Assembly: GCF_021134715.1 (NCBI RefSeq)
Contig: NC_060026.1
Location: 1,240,001 to 1,304,000 of the forward strand
Direction: 5' to 3'
Length of the DNA stretch: 64,000 nucleotides
DNA from: Daphnia pulex
Taxonomy: Eukaryota; Arthropoda; Branchiopoda; Diplostraca; Daphniidae
The position numbers and the translations under genes were made by a program. Of this stretch, positions 21,590 through 32,578 are shown piece by piece; positions within the stretch are counted from its first letter, which is position 1, and each line of letters begins with the position of its first letter. The notes under the pieces were generated by a model. It made no database searches. It saw only the letters and a list, made by a program, of their open reading frames with translations, and had not been told where the DNA came from.

Positions 21590-24500
21590 ATGGCTAGTAG
21601 ATCTGACGACCTTGATACCGATACTCTGGATGTGGAGAGACTTACGGTTTCGGGCACTCCGAATTCCCCAACGAAGGCTATTAACAGGCCCATTGCCGGC
21701 AGCTTATTCCAATTGAAATTGTCTAGTCTCTTTTTGATTCGGGGAGTGACTGCCAAATACCAGTTTCATTTGGGCACGGAAGTTGCCCACGAAGGCGGTA
21801 AGTTCGACGACCTAGTATTCAAGTATCAAGTGTCAACAGGTGGCGACCACCATCAGTGGCGCTATCGATTTTTACAAGCCAAGCACAAGCAAAACGAGAT
21901 CAAGAATCAGATAACGTCGGAAGCGCTTCTGGACGACGATCACGGAGATTTCAGCGTTTCCAAGTATTACCGTTCCTATTGCCGTGAAATTCTGAAAGGA
22001 ATTGAAGGTCGCCGCCCAGAAGAAATCGACGACGTCATCATTTGTACTAACATTAATTTCAACGAAGCTAATCTCAACGCTTATGGAATTGAGTTGGTGC
22101 CTCACAACGATCCGTCCGATAAGATTTTGTCTTTTGAAAAGTTGCCGGGAGGAAAAGTGCCAGTTCGTTACAAATTGAAAAATACGGGAGTGCTGCGCAA
22201 GAAGTTAAACGAAAGCTCGAAAAAGTCCAAGTTTTATTCACTGGCCAAAAAGTTGATTGAATTTGAAACGAGAAACATCTGCCTGTCCCTGACTCATGAG
22301 CTCATCAAAAATTGCCATTTGGCTTTGGTGAAGGAAAAGGTCATCGACTTGACAACTCAAAGGCTCCACTCGGATTTCATTTATGGGAAAAATTTGTCGA
22401 GCGATGCCAACGAATTACGAAGAATTCTCCGTGATTTTTCCATGAGAAAATTGATCTGGAAAGAAAATTGGAAAAGCTGCACCTTCAAGCTGGACGACGG
22501 GTTTGGAATTGGCGAGGAAGTTCAGTGTCTATCTGGTCCCGAGGAAGAAATCGACAGTTTCTTGGATAAGTTTGTCTTTGCTGTCAACACTCCAAACGAA
22601 GTGGAATTAGACGTCATTATGAAAAACGAGCTGGGGAAGTATTACAATCTACTCGTGAGCGACGTGCAATTCAATCACTTTTCAAACACGATGCTCGACT
22701 GGTTCAAGAACAAAGATTCCCAGTGGATGACATCAGACGAAGGGATTCGTATTCTTGCAGATATTCAAGAAAAGGTGGATCAGAGCCGCCGTTCGGTTTT
22801 AATCGATTACGGAAATCAGATCAATAAAATCGCAGAAATAACCGACACTGCGACTCAGGAAATGGCCGAGAAATTGAAACCTTTTCTTGCATCGTCCGAT
22901 AAATTGGAAAATATCAACTACATCCGAACCGACTGGCCAGATTTCACGGCTCTCAAAGTCATCGCGGCCATCAAGACCCTTCCCAATTTCAAGTTCACCG
23001 ACAGCTACATGGTTATTTCATCGAAACACGCACAGAAGAAGGAAGACTTTCAAGATCTGAGGAGAATGTTCAGCAACGGAAAAGCTCATCATCTTCTTGT
23101 AATCGTCTGCGAAGACCACAGTCCCATCAGCTACGACAAGTACGTGAATCTCGTGGCCGATAGCGAAGAAAAGAAAATTTTGTTAATCGTGAAAAAAGGC
23201 ACCGATGTCCGTCCGCAACTTCTCATCAACGAAGACGTCATCAGCTACGGGCAACTCAGCGAAAATTTCAAAAATGTTTTGCTGTCGAAAAAGGTTTCAT
23301 TCCAGGGAAAAGACATGCCCGTCAGAGATCTGATCCCGCCGGACAAAGCTGAAAATGTATTGGATTGGGAATCGATCAAAATGTTGGCGGCGCAGAATAA
23401 AATCGTCGTCCCGTCGTTCAACACGACACGTTTTGAGCGATCTCTCTACATCAAGAGGCGGATGGCGTTACCGTTTGAGTTCGACAGTAAATTTTGGGAG
23501 AATTTGGCCGAAGACATGAAATGTTCAAAAACTCTCCTCATGTCCGAATGCAAATTCAATACCAAAGGTGCCATCGTTTGGTCTGCCAGTGAAGAACGAA
23601 AAGTGGAGATATGGGAGAAGATAAAAATTAAATTAAGTGATAGAAGCACCTTGGGTCTTCCGGCTAACGCAAACATTTCAGAAGACGAGTTGATTTTTGA
23701 CAAGAAGTGGAAAAATAGTGCCATTGTCATCTCTGGTGGTGCCGGAACCGGAAAGTCGACGGTATTATCTCACTACTGTGAAACAATCAAGAAAACAAAA
23801 CCAACTCGCTGGATCAGTAGAATCAATTTGGTCGATTATTGCGAAATTCTATCGAAATTTGAACCCAAAATGAAGGATAACTCGTCCAACGAAGAAGATG
23901 AGGAGGATTTCTCTACGACCATCGACTTTTTCGTCGACGAACTCAACATTCGTGACTGTGAAAATGCGTTTTCCCGTTCGCTATTGAGGCACCAGCTGAA
24001 GATGGGCGACAATAGGGTCGTCGTCATGTTGGACGGTTTCGACGAAATCAGCAGTCAATTTCAAGAGAAAGCGATTCACCTGATGAAAGCCATCATCGCC
24101 AACAAATCGGTTCAACTAATTGTCACTACTCGGCCTCACATGATGGACCAGTTGCAGTTGCAGTTGTCTCAATTGGCTTACAGTCTGGAGAACTTCACCG
24201 AAAAGGACCAAATTGATTACCTGTCCGAGTATTGGGAAACTAACCTGAAGGAGCTGGAAGACAAGTCCGTCGTCATCCGCAAGTTTTCCGAGTATTTCGT
24301 CCAACGTGTGTCGCAAACTCTGAAGGACAAGGAGAAATCCTTCATCGGAATCCCGTTGCAGTGCCGCTTAATGGCCGAGTGCTTCCAGTCAGACCTACAG
24401 GGAATAATAAAAGAAAATAGAAACGACAGTGAAATCCAGAAACTGCTGGACGGGCAGAAATTCGATCTGGCCACCATGTACAATCGGTTGATGGAAACGA

Positions 24501-27328
24501 AACGACGAGTGTTTCTCCAAGAAAAGATTAGTGTGTCAGCTCCCAACCCAATAGTGGCCTACGCTATTGACAGTTTCATCAAGAAGATCGAATTTCACCT
24601 GACCAAATTGGCCATCGAGACGATTTTTATCGATCAGGGGACAGTGAATCTTTTGTGCCCACCCAATTCGCAGCACCAGTCCAAATTCGAAAAGGCCGCC
24701 GAGGAAAAAGCCTTTGCCGAATGCGGACTCAAATTTGGTTTGACGTTTCATAACGGCGAAAAAGTTCAATTCCTGCATCGAACCTTGGCCGAATATTTAG
24801 TGGCAAAATTCTTTTTCCAAGGATTCAGTTTGGATCAAGAAAAACACAATGGGCTTTTGGATAAGTCTGTCGTTCGAGATTTGATTTTCAGTGTCGTGAT
24901 GACGAAAAATAACGGCATCTACGATGGCGTCCAAATGTTTTTCGATTCGTTTTTGGCAGAGTTAGTCGACGAAGATGAAGAATGGCGCAACATCATCGAC
25001 AAACGCCTCAAGAACAAATTCCCTGAACGCTTCAAATCTTTTATGAATGGCATTATCAACAAACAGCAATCAGTTTACGTTGTGGATCCCAACATTTTGG
25101 ATGTGCCCATCATTCAGAGGAATACGAACCTCTTTAAATTCATTTGCGACTGCCTCGACATGATGATCGAGCCGGTTAAACTTCGAAAAAGTATGTCCTC
25201 TTTGTTTCGTGTCATTTGCAAATTCTTTTACGAGCAAAGTAGCGATGCTTACAAGCGACTTCTCAGCTATTTCAGTAGTCCTAGCGAAATCGAATTTATC
25301 AATATTCTTAGCCACATTTTGTACTACCCCATGCAAATTTACCAGGATGATTTGTTTTGGAATGAAGTAGAAAAGAAGAAGATCCTGAAACTTGTTCTCG
25401 ACTTTATGGGAAAGAACCTGGCGACTTTGAAGCGAATTTTGAAAAACCGTCCAAATGTAGTTGATGTGATGCAAATGAAATTTGCACTTCACTTTTTCAT
25501 GTGCAACGATTATTACGACAACGAACTGAAGCAGTATCTTGAACTCTTGTCATTCGCCTACTCCAGCGAACCCTCGTTTCTCAACCTGTTCGGGGCTACG
25601 TTCAACATATCCGAATCGCATTTCGGGAGCTTTCAGCTGAATGGCAAAATGGAGAAGACGGTGATTATCCTACGAAATCTTGGACGGATCAGAGTGCTGG
25701 AGGCACTTTCTCATGTAGTGCTCCTGCGGGATCCGGAAGTGTTTCGACGCTATTACGAACCCTCTCTATCACTAGACGAAACGGACGTCGTGTCGACTAA
25801 TTTGCATCAGATGTTGGCCCGGGACCAGTACCGAATGACCCGACTCGACCGAGCTGCATTCCGCGGTGACACGGGAGCTGTCGATCGCATACTGCAAACG
25901 CTTCGCCACAGTCTATCATCTGCTGAAACCAACGAAAAGGTGATGAAGACGGCCAAGGAAGTTGTAGATGACATTGTTTTTCGTGAGAGTCAAGAATTTA
26001 CTTCATTTTTCGTGGCTGCCGCCTTCGGTCACGAAGAAATCTGCCGCAAACTGCTCATCTTCTTCAAAGAACTTGTGAACATGAAGGTATTGCCCTTGAA
26101 ACAGTTACAAGATTTCTACGTCTCCCCAAATGGAATGATCTACAGCGCCGCTCAGCTTGCCATTCGCTTCCTGAAATTGCCAATGTTCCGATTGATTCTG
26201 ACGTCTGTCAAACAAATAATGGGGCAGCGCCCTCTCGTTTTCCTACTAAAACAATTCATTTTGAATAACAAGGAATGGTTCGAAACGTTGGCCGAAATCG
26301 TCGTTGATGGCACGGACGGAACTACCGGATACCAGCAGTTGAACGAGATCGTTTTGCAAGACTCTAGTACCCTGGAGGCACTACGCATCGTCGAGAAAGA
26401 AACTTTCAACCAAATGGTGTCGGTAGACGGAGTCGAAAAATGGACGAAATGTCTACTGGATATCGACCTTCCCAAGGGCTTCCATTTGCTCTCCCGTCAC
26501 CACCTGAGTCACTTTGATCGAACCCAAATGCGCAGTTTCATTAAGACCATCATTACCGACAGCAGCGGCCAAGAAAATAGCTACTGGGATCGCTTGCTGT
26601 TATTGAGTGCACAAGATTTCCCGTGCAATGACTTTGAGATTGATTTCGATCACATTTTGAAATGCGCCTGGGATAAATTGGTTCAAGGTAAAGAAAGACT
26701 GGTACTCTGTCGTTTCAATGGAATTACAGGTTTCCTGCTGTCGCTCTGCGAGTCGTTCTGGTTTTACGGCGACAAAAGTCTTGGGTACCGGCTGTTGGAT
26801 TTCGTTAAGGAACGCCAAGACGAGGAAGTGATCCGACGAATGATGAAGTGTATGCCCACCTTTTTACACTACGTCATGGATCCGTTCGGAAAAATTCCGG
26901 TCCGTGGTACTGTCATCCAGACCCGGATGAAAGTTTTGGAGTTTGCCCTGGATCACGCCGGTCATCTTTCCAATACTCGTCAATTCTCGGATTTGGTCGA
27001 CGCTCTATTGATCCCGCTCGTGGACTACGACGGTAGAACGCGCAGTATTTGGTGCTACCAGTTCCGTTTCGACTTTTTCTACGCCGAAGAAGTTGTGGCC
27101 AGCAGAGTGGGCCAGTTCTTGTCATGGGTGTCGACGAAACTCAACAAACGTAAAGTGAAAGAGCTGGTGACGCACAGGTACGAAGATGAATCCGGATCTA
27201 CAAATGTCATCTTTTACTTGGCTTCAAAGCACCGCCGGAGTCTGGTCGAAATCATGCTGTCTCATCTGGAAGAGTCGGATCGTCGAGAAATCCGCCTCAT
27301 TGCAGCCGCAAGTGGATGTCTAATGTAA
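21590..27328 (+). CDS. Intronless NACHT STAND ATPase with N-terminal nuclease-like domain
   Basis: A single 1,912-codon frame without introns. Residues about 35-200 carry a spaced motif set E64, D73-D74, Q96-x-K98 (…TEVAHEGG, FDDLVF, FLQAKHK), the active-site pattern of PD-(D/E)xK nucleases of the DUF4297/Cap4 type. The NACHT ATPase follows: Walker A GGAGTGKST (716-724), Walker B VVVMLDGFDEIS (D815, DE at 818-819) and a sensor-like VTTRPH near 846. A helical C-terminal half follows; about 1,417-1,550 has ankyrin-like repeats (DRAAFRGDTGAVDRIL; VAAAFGHEEICRKLL). NLR/STAND proteins oligomerise on ligand binding; with a nuclease effector this resembles bacterial Avs or Cap4 defence proteins. The nuclease call is motif-based. 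The stop overlaps an AATAAA signal. The lack of introns suggests retroposition or transfer. Confidence 0.85.
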   Translation: MASRSDDLDTDTLDVERLTVSGTPNSPTKAINRPIAGSLFQLKLSSLFLIRGVTAKYQFHLGTEVAHEGGKFDDLVFKYQVSTGGDHHQWRYRFLQAKHKQNEIKNQITSEALLDDDHGDFSVSKYYRSYCREILKGIEGRRPEEIDDVIICTNINFNEANLNAYGIELVPHNDPSDKILSFEKLPGGKVPVRYKLKNTGVLRKKLNESSKKSKFYSLAKKLIEFETRNICLSLTHELIKNCHLALVKEKVIDLTTQRLHSDFIYGKNLSSDANELRRILRDFSMRKLIWKENWKSCTFKLDDGFGIGEEVQCLSGPEEEIDSFLDKFVFAVNTPNEVELDVIMKNELGKYYNLLVSDVQFNHFSNTMLDWFKNKDSQWMTSDEGIRILADIQEKVDQSRRSVLIDYGNQINKIAEITDTATQEMAEKLKPFLASSDKLENINYIRTDWPDFTALKVIAAIKTLPNFKFTDSYMVISSKHAQKKEDFQDLRRMFSNGKAHHLLVIVCEDHSPISYDKYVNLVADSEEKKILLIVKKGTDVRPQLLINEDVISYGQLSENFKNVLLSKKVSFQGKDMPVRDLIPPDKAENVLDWESIKMLAAQNKIVVPSFNTTRFERSLYIKRRMALPFEFDSKFWENLAEDMKCSKTLLMSECKFNTKGAIVWSASEERKVEIWEKIKIKLSDRSTLGLPANANISEDELIFDKKWKNSAIVISGGAGTGKSTVLSHYCETIKKTKPTRWISRINLVDYCEILSKFEPKMKDNSSNEEDEEDFSTTIDFFVDELNIRDCENAFSRSLLRHQLKMGDNRVVVMLDGFDEISSQFQEKAIHLMKAIIANKSVQLIVTTRPHMMDQLQLQLSQLAYSLENFTEKDQIDYLSEYWETNLKELEDKSVVIRKFSEYFVQRVSQTLKDKEKSFIGIPLQCRLMAECFQSDLQGIIKENRNDSEIQKLLDGQKFDLATMYNRLMETKRRVFLQEKISVSAPNPIVAYAIDSFIKKIEFHLTKLAIETIFIDQGTVNLLCPPNSQHQSKFEKAAEEKAFAECGLKFGLTFHNGEKVQFLHRTLAEYLVAKFFFQGFSLDQEKHNGLLDKSVVRDLIFSVVMTKNNGIYDGVQMFFDSFLAELVDEDEEWRNIIDKRLKNKFPERFKSFMNGIINKQQSVYVVDPNILDVPIIQRNTNLFKFICDCLDMMIEPVKLRKSMSSLFRVICKFFYEQSSDAYKRLLSYFSSPSEIEFINILSHILYYPMQIYQDDLFWNEVEKKKILKLVLDFMGKNLATLKRILKNRPNVVDVMQMKFALHFFMCNDYYDNELKQYLELLSFAYSSEPSFLNLFGATFNISESHFGSFQLNGKMEKTVIILRNLGRIRVLEALSHVVLLRDPEVFRRYYEPSLSLDETDVVSTNLHQMLARDQYRMTRLDRAAFRGDTGAVDRILQTLRHSLSSAETNEKVMKTAKEVVDDIVFRESQEFTSFFVAAAFGHEEICRKLLIFFKELVNMKVLPLKQLQDFYVSPNGMIYSAAQLAIRFLKLPMFRLILTSVKQIMGQRPLVFLLKQFILNNKEWFETLAEIVVDGTDGTTGYQQLNEIVLQDSSTLEALRIVEKETFNQMVSVDGVEKWTKCLLDIDLPKGFHLLSRHHLSHFDRTQMRSFIKTIITDSSGQENSYWDRLLLLSAQDFPCNDFEIDFDHILKCAWDKLVQGKERLVLCRFNGITGFLLSLCESFWFYGDKSLGYRLLDFVKERQDEEVIRRMMKCMPTFLHYVMDPFGKIPVRGTVIQTRMKVLEFALDHAGHLSNTRQFSDLVDALLIPLVDYDGRTRSIWCYQFRFDFFYAEEVVASRVGQFLSWVSTKLNKRKVKELVTHRYEDESGSTNVIFYLASKHRRSLVEIMLSHLEESDRREIRLIAAASGCLM

Positions 27329-27332
27329 TAAA
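27327..27332 (+). terminator. Polyadenylation signal overlapping the NACHT stop codon
   Basis: AATAAA begins inside the TAA stop codon (27,326-27,328), implying a very short 3' UTR if used. Confidence 0.5.
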
Positions 27333-28350
27333 AGAAAACCGCTACACCAAGCATTTCTGATCTCCAATCGATACCCTGCAGCAGTTCACTGTGTCGTTCA
27401 CCTGTTTTCAAGTCCCCGGAATAGCCTGCGACTATGCCGGATACTGTCGGCTGGCAGTCTCGAGGCGCAAGTCAAGCCGGATTGTCGCTCAACAAAGGGC
27501 CGTTCCGTGGCGTCACTTTGAGCAGAGGTCTGAACAGTGGAGCCTGGCAGGTCCAGTTTCCCTTATTTCTTTATCCTATTGAGTAATTTTTATTTAGTCA
27601 AGATGCCAAAATCAAGCTGGTCATTGCTCTATTTGCTTGCCAAATTCATGTGTACCAAGAAATTATGCTGAAATACAATATCGGCTGCTCAATTTCTCAG
27701 TAGCGCCGCTCATTAAGAAAACATGAGTAACATTTCATTTTCTTTTAATATTATCATTTTTAAAATCTTAATCTTAATTTGATAATTACCTCTAAACAAT
27801 ATGTACAATTAATTTATAATCAAATTTTCCTCGTAGGTTCGTGAGCCACATTGATCGTTGACTCTAATCAGGTAAACTAAAAGTTAATTTTGTAAGCCAA
27901 ACATCGTCTCATAATCTAATCATTTTTCTGTTGATTCACAGCGCAGACCGAAAGAAACAACAGGAATTAATGGCTTGGCAAATAATTACAGGAAGATATT
28001 AAGAAAAATGCTGCATGCTGTCCACCGGATTCATAAATTCACATCCGCATGACTTACGACTAAAAACAACACCGCCCTTCAAGGTAAAATATTGAGAATG
28101 GTCGGTGAACCTTAATATGTTACTCGCGTCATTCCTTTTTTATTTTTTAGGGAAATTTTGGCAGCTCGTGACTGGATCGGCCGTTCTGTTTTTATCTGGG
28201 GAAATACAAACGCTCTCTACGTGACTTCAATCATGGCCTTATCACGCGCTTCTTTTTCCGCCAGAAGGCTCTGGCTTAACATTCTGTATAGTTCTAGTTA
28301 CCGATTCGGCCACAGGTATTCTCACTCTTTGATCACTTTTCACCACAACA
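27329..28350. other. Spacer between NACHT and transporter genes
   Basis: AT-rich, with several AG/GT splice-like sites around 28,150-28,320 that could be 5' non-coding exons of the transporter. No coding region is supported. Confidence 0.4.
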
Positions 28351-30196
28351 ATGGTGGTGGTCAAAGTTTGGTGGAAGAGTTTTATCCAGATTTTACCACA
28401 GGTGAGTTATCCAATTATCTCCCGTTTTAGATGGCTTATTTTTCATTTGCTTGTCCACTTATTCTTATTATTCAGTGCAGTTGATGGTGACAATATGGGG
28501 ATCGTGCGGCTATTTTTGCATGGGTTCCGTCCGAGGCTGGAGTTCTCCTGCTATCCCATCACTAAATCGGACAGTAGACTTTGAATTGTCTCCGTCAGAC
28601 CTCCAGTGGATATGTAACAATTTCAAAGATCAATTTCACTTCATTTTAACGACAGTTAAATTGTTTTTTTTATGACAGCTTCGTTCCCGTTGCTAGGAGC
28701 TGTTCTCGGTTCCTTATTCATCATCAAACCGATGGAGTATTACGGCCGGAAGAAGGCTCTGATCGGCCATTACTTTGTCTTCGTATTCGGTTTTCTCATC
28801 ACCGCATTGGCAAGTTTCGGGAAACACAAATCCATGTTGTACGCTGGCCGATTCCTGATGGGTTTCGCCGCCGGATCTACCATCCCCGTCTGTCAAATTT
28901 ACGTAAGCATTGTGCTGTAATACTTGGGTGTATATTCTCTAATAACAACGCGATTTATTGATAAAAATAGGTGAGTGAGTGCGCCTCTCCGAAAATTCGT
29001 GGTCGACTTGGATCAACTACAATATCTGCAATGGCTCTGGGCGTTTGGACAACTTACATAATCGGGATATTTGTCGACTGGCACCTTCTGACATGGGTCT
29101 TTTGTTGTTTACCAGTTCTTTTCCTCTTCGGTACCATGGTGATGCCCGAATCTCCTTCCTGGCTTCTGTCAAACAACCGAGAACAAGAGGCTCGGCAATC
29201 GCTTCAGTTCCTCCGTGGAAAGTATTCACTACACTTTTATTTAAAATTGGGTAAAGGAAAATAGGTTATCGGTTATATGCAATTTTTTTACAGAGGTACC
29301 AACATTGAGGCTGAAATGAAGAGGATTAAAGAGTATCAAGAAATGATCAATATCAATGATCCTGCATCAACTACTTCCATCGTCAAACCCCTGGGCATTT
29401 CACTGGGAGTCATGCTATTCCAGCAGACGACCGGAATCAACGCCATCGTTTTCTACGCGGACGACATTTTCCAGGCAGTTGGCAGCACAATGGACGAAAA
29501 ATACGCCACAATTATCGTCGGTGCTGTCCAACTGGTTTTCACCATCGCATCCGGATTTCTGGTAAGGCACTCACTTGTTGTCTTATCCCAGTCAAAAGAC
29601 TAACTATAATTCATGTGCTATAGGTGGACAGATGCGGAAGGCGGATGCTATTCCTCGGTTCAGCCATCACTTCTTCAGTGCCTTTGGCTACCATGGGAAC
29701 GTTTTTCTACTTCGAACGCCAATGGGGCGACAAAGAAGCGACTCGATACTTTGGTTGGCTGCCACTGGCCTCTCTAATCGTTTTCTTCGTCACTTATTCC
29801 GGCGGAATGAGTAACGTTCCTTTCATCATCATGGGCGAAATGTTTCCCGCTCGCCATCGGACATCACTGGGAGCCATCAGCTCTTCTTTCAATCTCTTTT
29901 GCACTTTTGCCATGGTCCAACTTTTCCCTGACATGTCACAAGCGTTTGGCAAAGACGGCACTTTCTATTTTTTCACCGGATGTACTTTACTGAGTGCCGC
30001 TTTTGTTTATTTCCTTCTGCCGGAGACGACAGGCAAAACACTCGAAGAAATGGAACAGTTATTCCGCTCCGATAAAAGTCCAGGCTGTCGTAGCAATAAC
30101 CATAGTAATTACGTGGATGTCATCATGCAGGTTGAAAGTAGCAAAAATAATTATATTACTGAACTATGCAATTCAGAAATATATTTCATCATTTAA
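28351..30196 (+). CDS. MFS sugar transporter (Tret1/GLUT-like)
   Basis: Six exons: 28351-28401, 28481-28613, 28679-28902, 28971-29221, 29294-29561, 29624-30196; phases agree and give 499 residues. Sugar-porter signatures are present in order: GWSSPAIPSL after TM1, EYYGRKKA between TM2 and TM3, GRFLMGFAAG (TM4), PKIRGRLGS, PESPSWLL before the central loop, QQTTGINAIVFYADDIF (TM7), DRCGRR between TM8 and TM9, and PETTGKTLEEME after TM12. Twelve membrane segments fit. It would carry hexoses or trehalose across the plasma membrane. The start is the least certain part: the first exon is short, and an ATG at 28,484 or upstream non-coding exons are alternatives. Confidence 0.88.
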
Positions 30197-30289
30197 ATGA
30201 ATTAAAATGCACGCCTTAGAATGAATTTTTCCGGTACAAGTCGTGAACTTGAACTTGATTTATTTTCAAATCAGCGCTTATTTGTATAA

Positions 30290-30870
30290 TTTCTTTTTTA
30301 AATTTTTCTGCGTAGAGAGTTGGAAATGATGCGAATAGCGGTGTGACGGAGGGGAATCAGAATTTTCCCCTTTTTTCTGTGTCCGTCCCCATCCCTTGGC
30401 AGTGGCCATCTGGTTCGTCGCTGGATCCCGCCGGAGGTAAACAGACGGGTGAAATAGCCGAAGTGAAAACAACGGGCGACTCCAACGTCAGGATGGCGAT
30501 GTCGTTGTACTGAAATTAAAATTCAGTCAACGTATAGGTAACTCTTCTTTATTTATTGTTGTTATTTATTGTTGTACTCACGTGAGTGATTGAATCAAAT
30601 TCCCCCTGAACTGATGTCACACCCCTGACTCGTTCATGAAGTACGTGCCTAGTAACACTTTGAAACGTTCGGGGCCCAACATCTGATCGAAATTGAAACC
30701 ATAAAATCAATTTAAATAGTTTAAGGGACTTAAAACAATCATTTTCAGAGACTAGGTCGTTAACGTAATAAGCCGCTATTAGGATTTGAGTCGAAGTAAT
30801 CAACGATGCTCCTCAGTACAAAAAGTATTCGTCAGTTAGTCCGTCATTGCGTTTCTTTAGTGCTCCCTTG
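30290..30870 (-). pseudogene. Broken trypsin gene, related to the 56,657-57,928 protease
   Basis: Minus-strand remnants of three exons are recognisable: the Asp-containing exon 5 (about 30,310-30,513), exon 4 (about 30,590-30,690) and exon 3 (about 30,750-30,860). They align with the intact protease E but have lost the Ser exon and the catalytic-His region is degraded (LIAAYYV where LTAAHCV is expected). Frames are interrupted. Non-functional. Confidence 0.8.
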
Positions 30871-31379
30871 TGAATTTAATTAGATTATGTCGACGTAAAC
30901 CAGTCCAACTACATACGATATTGTGATTACGTAATCCAAGGACATAAAAGTCTGGTCGCAAGGTCGGCCATTGACTCCCGCCGTCAGACTACGAATGAAC
31001 AACTCTTTATGGCGTGATCGATCGCTTTCAATTTACCGGTCCATAATCAATTCAAATGTAATCAATTAATCATTCCACGATTGGCCAGAGACTCAACAAG
31101 AATAATCAGGTTTAGCTTTGTAATGCTGTTGAAAGGTTCGGTTGTATTTGAATAAGACATCAATCAACATCCAATTCAACAATTTTGATTAAATACATTA
31201 AAAACTCATTGATCAAATTATTAAATCTGCTCCACGATTTCAACTGCTGTTTGGATTCGCATCCAGATCTAAATGGACTTCCCAACATTAGCATAATTGC
31301 GTCCGGTTTTTCAGTAGTGCCAGTCGGGGTGGTAGGGGTGCGTGAATCTCGAGTGCCTTATTTCCTCACATGTGTTTTT

Positions 31380-31690
31380 CTATCCAAGGTAACGACGCCA
31401 CTTTCGCATAGAGGCCGGGGATGCCCTTGGCGCATTCTACTCATTTTCATCATGCACAGAATGAACTTTAACTGTTTTCAACGAATCGAAAGATTTTACG
31501 TACCATCGCCGTAGCTGACGAAGCCGATTTGCTTGTAAGGGTATTCGGCATCTTTCTTATCTTCAATGACCAGCGTCCAGCAGACCTCCGCTGTCGTTCT
31601 ATTAGATCCGACCAACCCGAGTTATTACAAATCCTTAGATTCATATCAAAATTGTGAAGTGCCACTTACCTGGCAAGCGTCTTATCCGTT
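31380..31690 (-). pseudogene. Broken RR-trypsin gene (3' exons only)
   Basis: Copies of exons 7, 6 and the very end of exon 5 of the RR-trypsin. The Ser-containing exon begins NDSGG and then shifts frame into a stop; the last exon keeps ECAKG..GLYAKV. After about 20 bases of exon 5 the sequence jumps straight to the gene's upstream promoter segment, so exons 1-4 and most of exon 5 are deleted. Confidence 0.8.
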
Positions 31691-32421
31691 ACCAATTTCT
31701 GTTATCGGCCCGTCTCTTCTATACTCATCCACCAGACGGGAATTTGATTTCGAGTGCAACTTTACGTGATCGATAATTCCCCAACATTATTCGAGTTTTC
31801 GTCTTTGTTAATAATCACACCCACTGCAGTTGGTTGTCAGGGCTGTAAAAGGAAAAAAAGGAAAAATAAAATGATGTTGCAAAACTCATCAAACTGTCGT
31901 TCCAAAGTTGTGCATGGGGTTAGCAACGTCGGGAAGAAAAGGGGAATCACGCCGAAAAACTGGACTTGAGCCACGCCCCGTAGCTATTAGGACATTATCA
32001 CCACACAGCTCCATCCGTGTTAGAGGTTGCGGCAAAGTCTATTTCGTCTTTGAAGTGTTCACGGTCAATTATAAGTAAAAATGCAATTTGAATTGTCTCT
32101 CCAAAGATCGCACACAACAGGCAAAAACACATCTCATTATCCTTACCTGTTGTCAGTTGTTATGACTGGTTATAAAATTTTTAATTATCTGTTCAATCTG
32201 TTCAATCACTGGCCGTAAGGAAACACAATCAGCAGTCTTGTTGGCTGTGGTGGAAGAGTTAGCGAAACGATTCACTTGGTGATCAGATTAGTGATAACTT
32301 GAGTTTCTTAGTCTCTTTCTTTCTTTGCTAATTTAAACACAAGTACATTTGCTATTGAAGATATTAATTTAATTCAACTTTTATTAACTTGTGACAAAAT
32401 TTATTAAAAATATGCTAACAT
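31691..32421. repeat. Promoter and upstream segment of the array protease (unit D)
   Basis: Matches 18,510-19,370 and 1-550, with a degenerate TATA box near 31,717. It is not linked to an intact gene. Confidence 0.6.
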
Positions 32422-32493
32422 GGGTGTATAGCTCAGTGGTAGAGCATCCGACTGCAGATCGGAATGTCCCCGGTTCAAACCCGGGTGCCCCCT
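32422..32493 (+). tRNA. tRNA-Cys (GCA), one acceptor-stem mismatch
   Basis: Same 72-base structure, anticodon stem-loop and promoter boxes as 19,766-19,837. The acceptor 5' strand is GGGTGTA, leaving a T-C mismatch at pair 4-69, while the T stem is better paired (CCCGG/CCGGG). It may be functional, or an early-stage pseudogene. Confidence 0.8.
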
Positions 32494-32578
32494 GTGTGTG
32501 AATGAATTTCTGTATATGATATTCTAAATTGTCTTTCTGCCCGTCTTCAGAGAACTTTTCAAATTTTCTTTAAAATTG

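Noticed and set aside
25070-25492. A 140-residue minus-strand frame, and several others, antisense to the NACHT gene
   Set aside because: They lie entirely inside the 1,912-codon plus-strand gene and show no motif or splice structure; they are shadows of its codon use.
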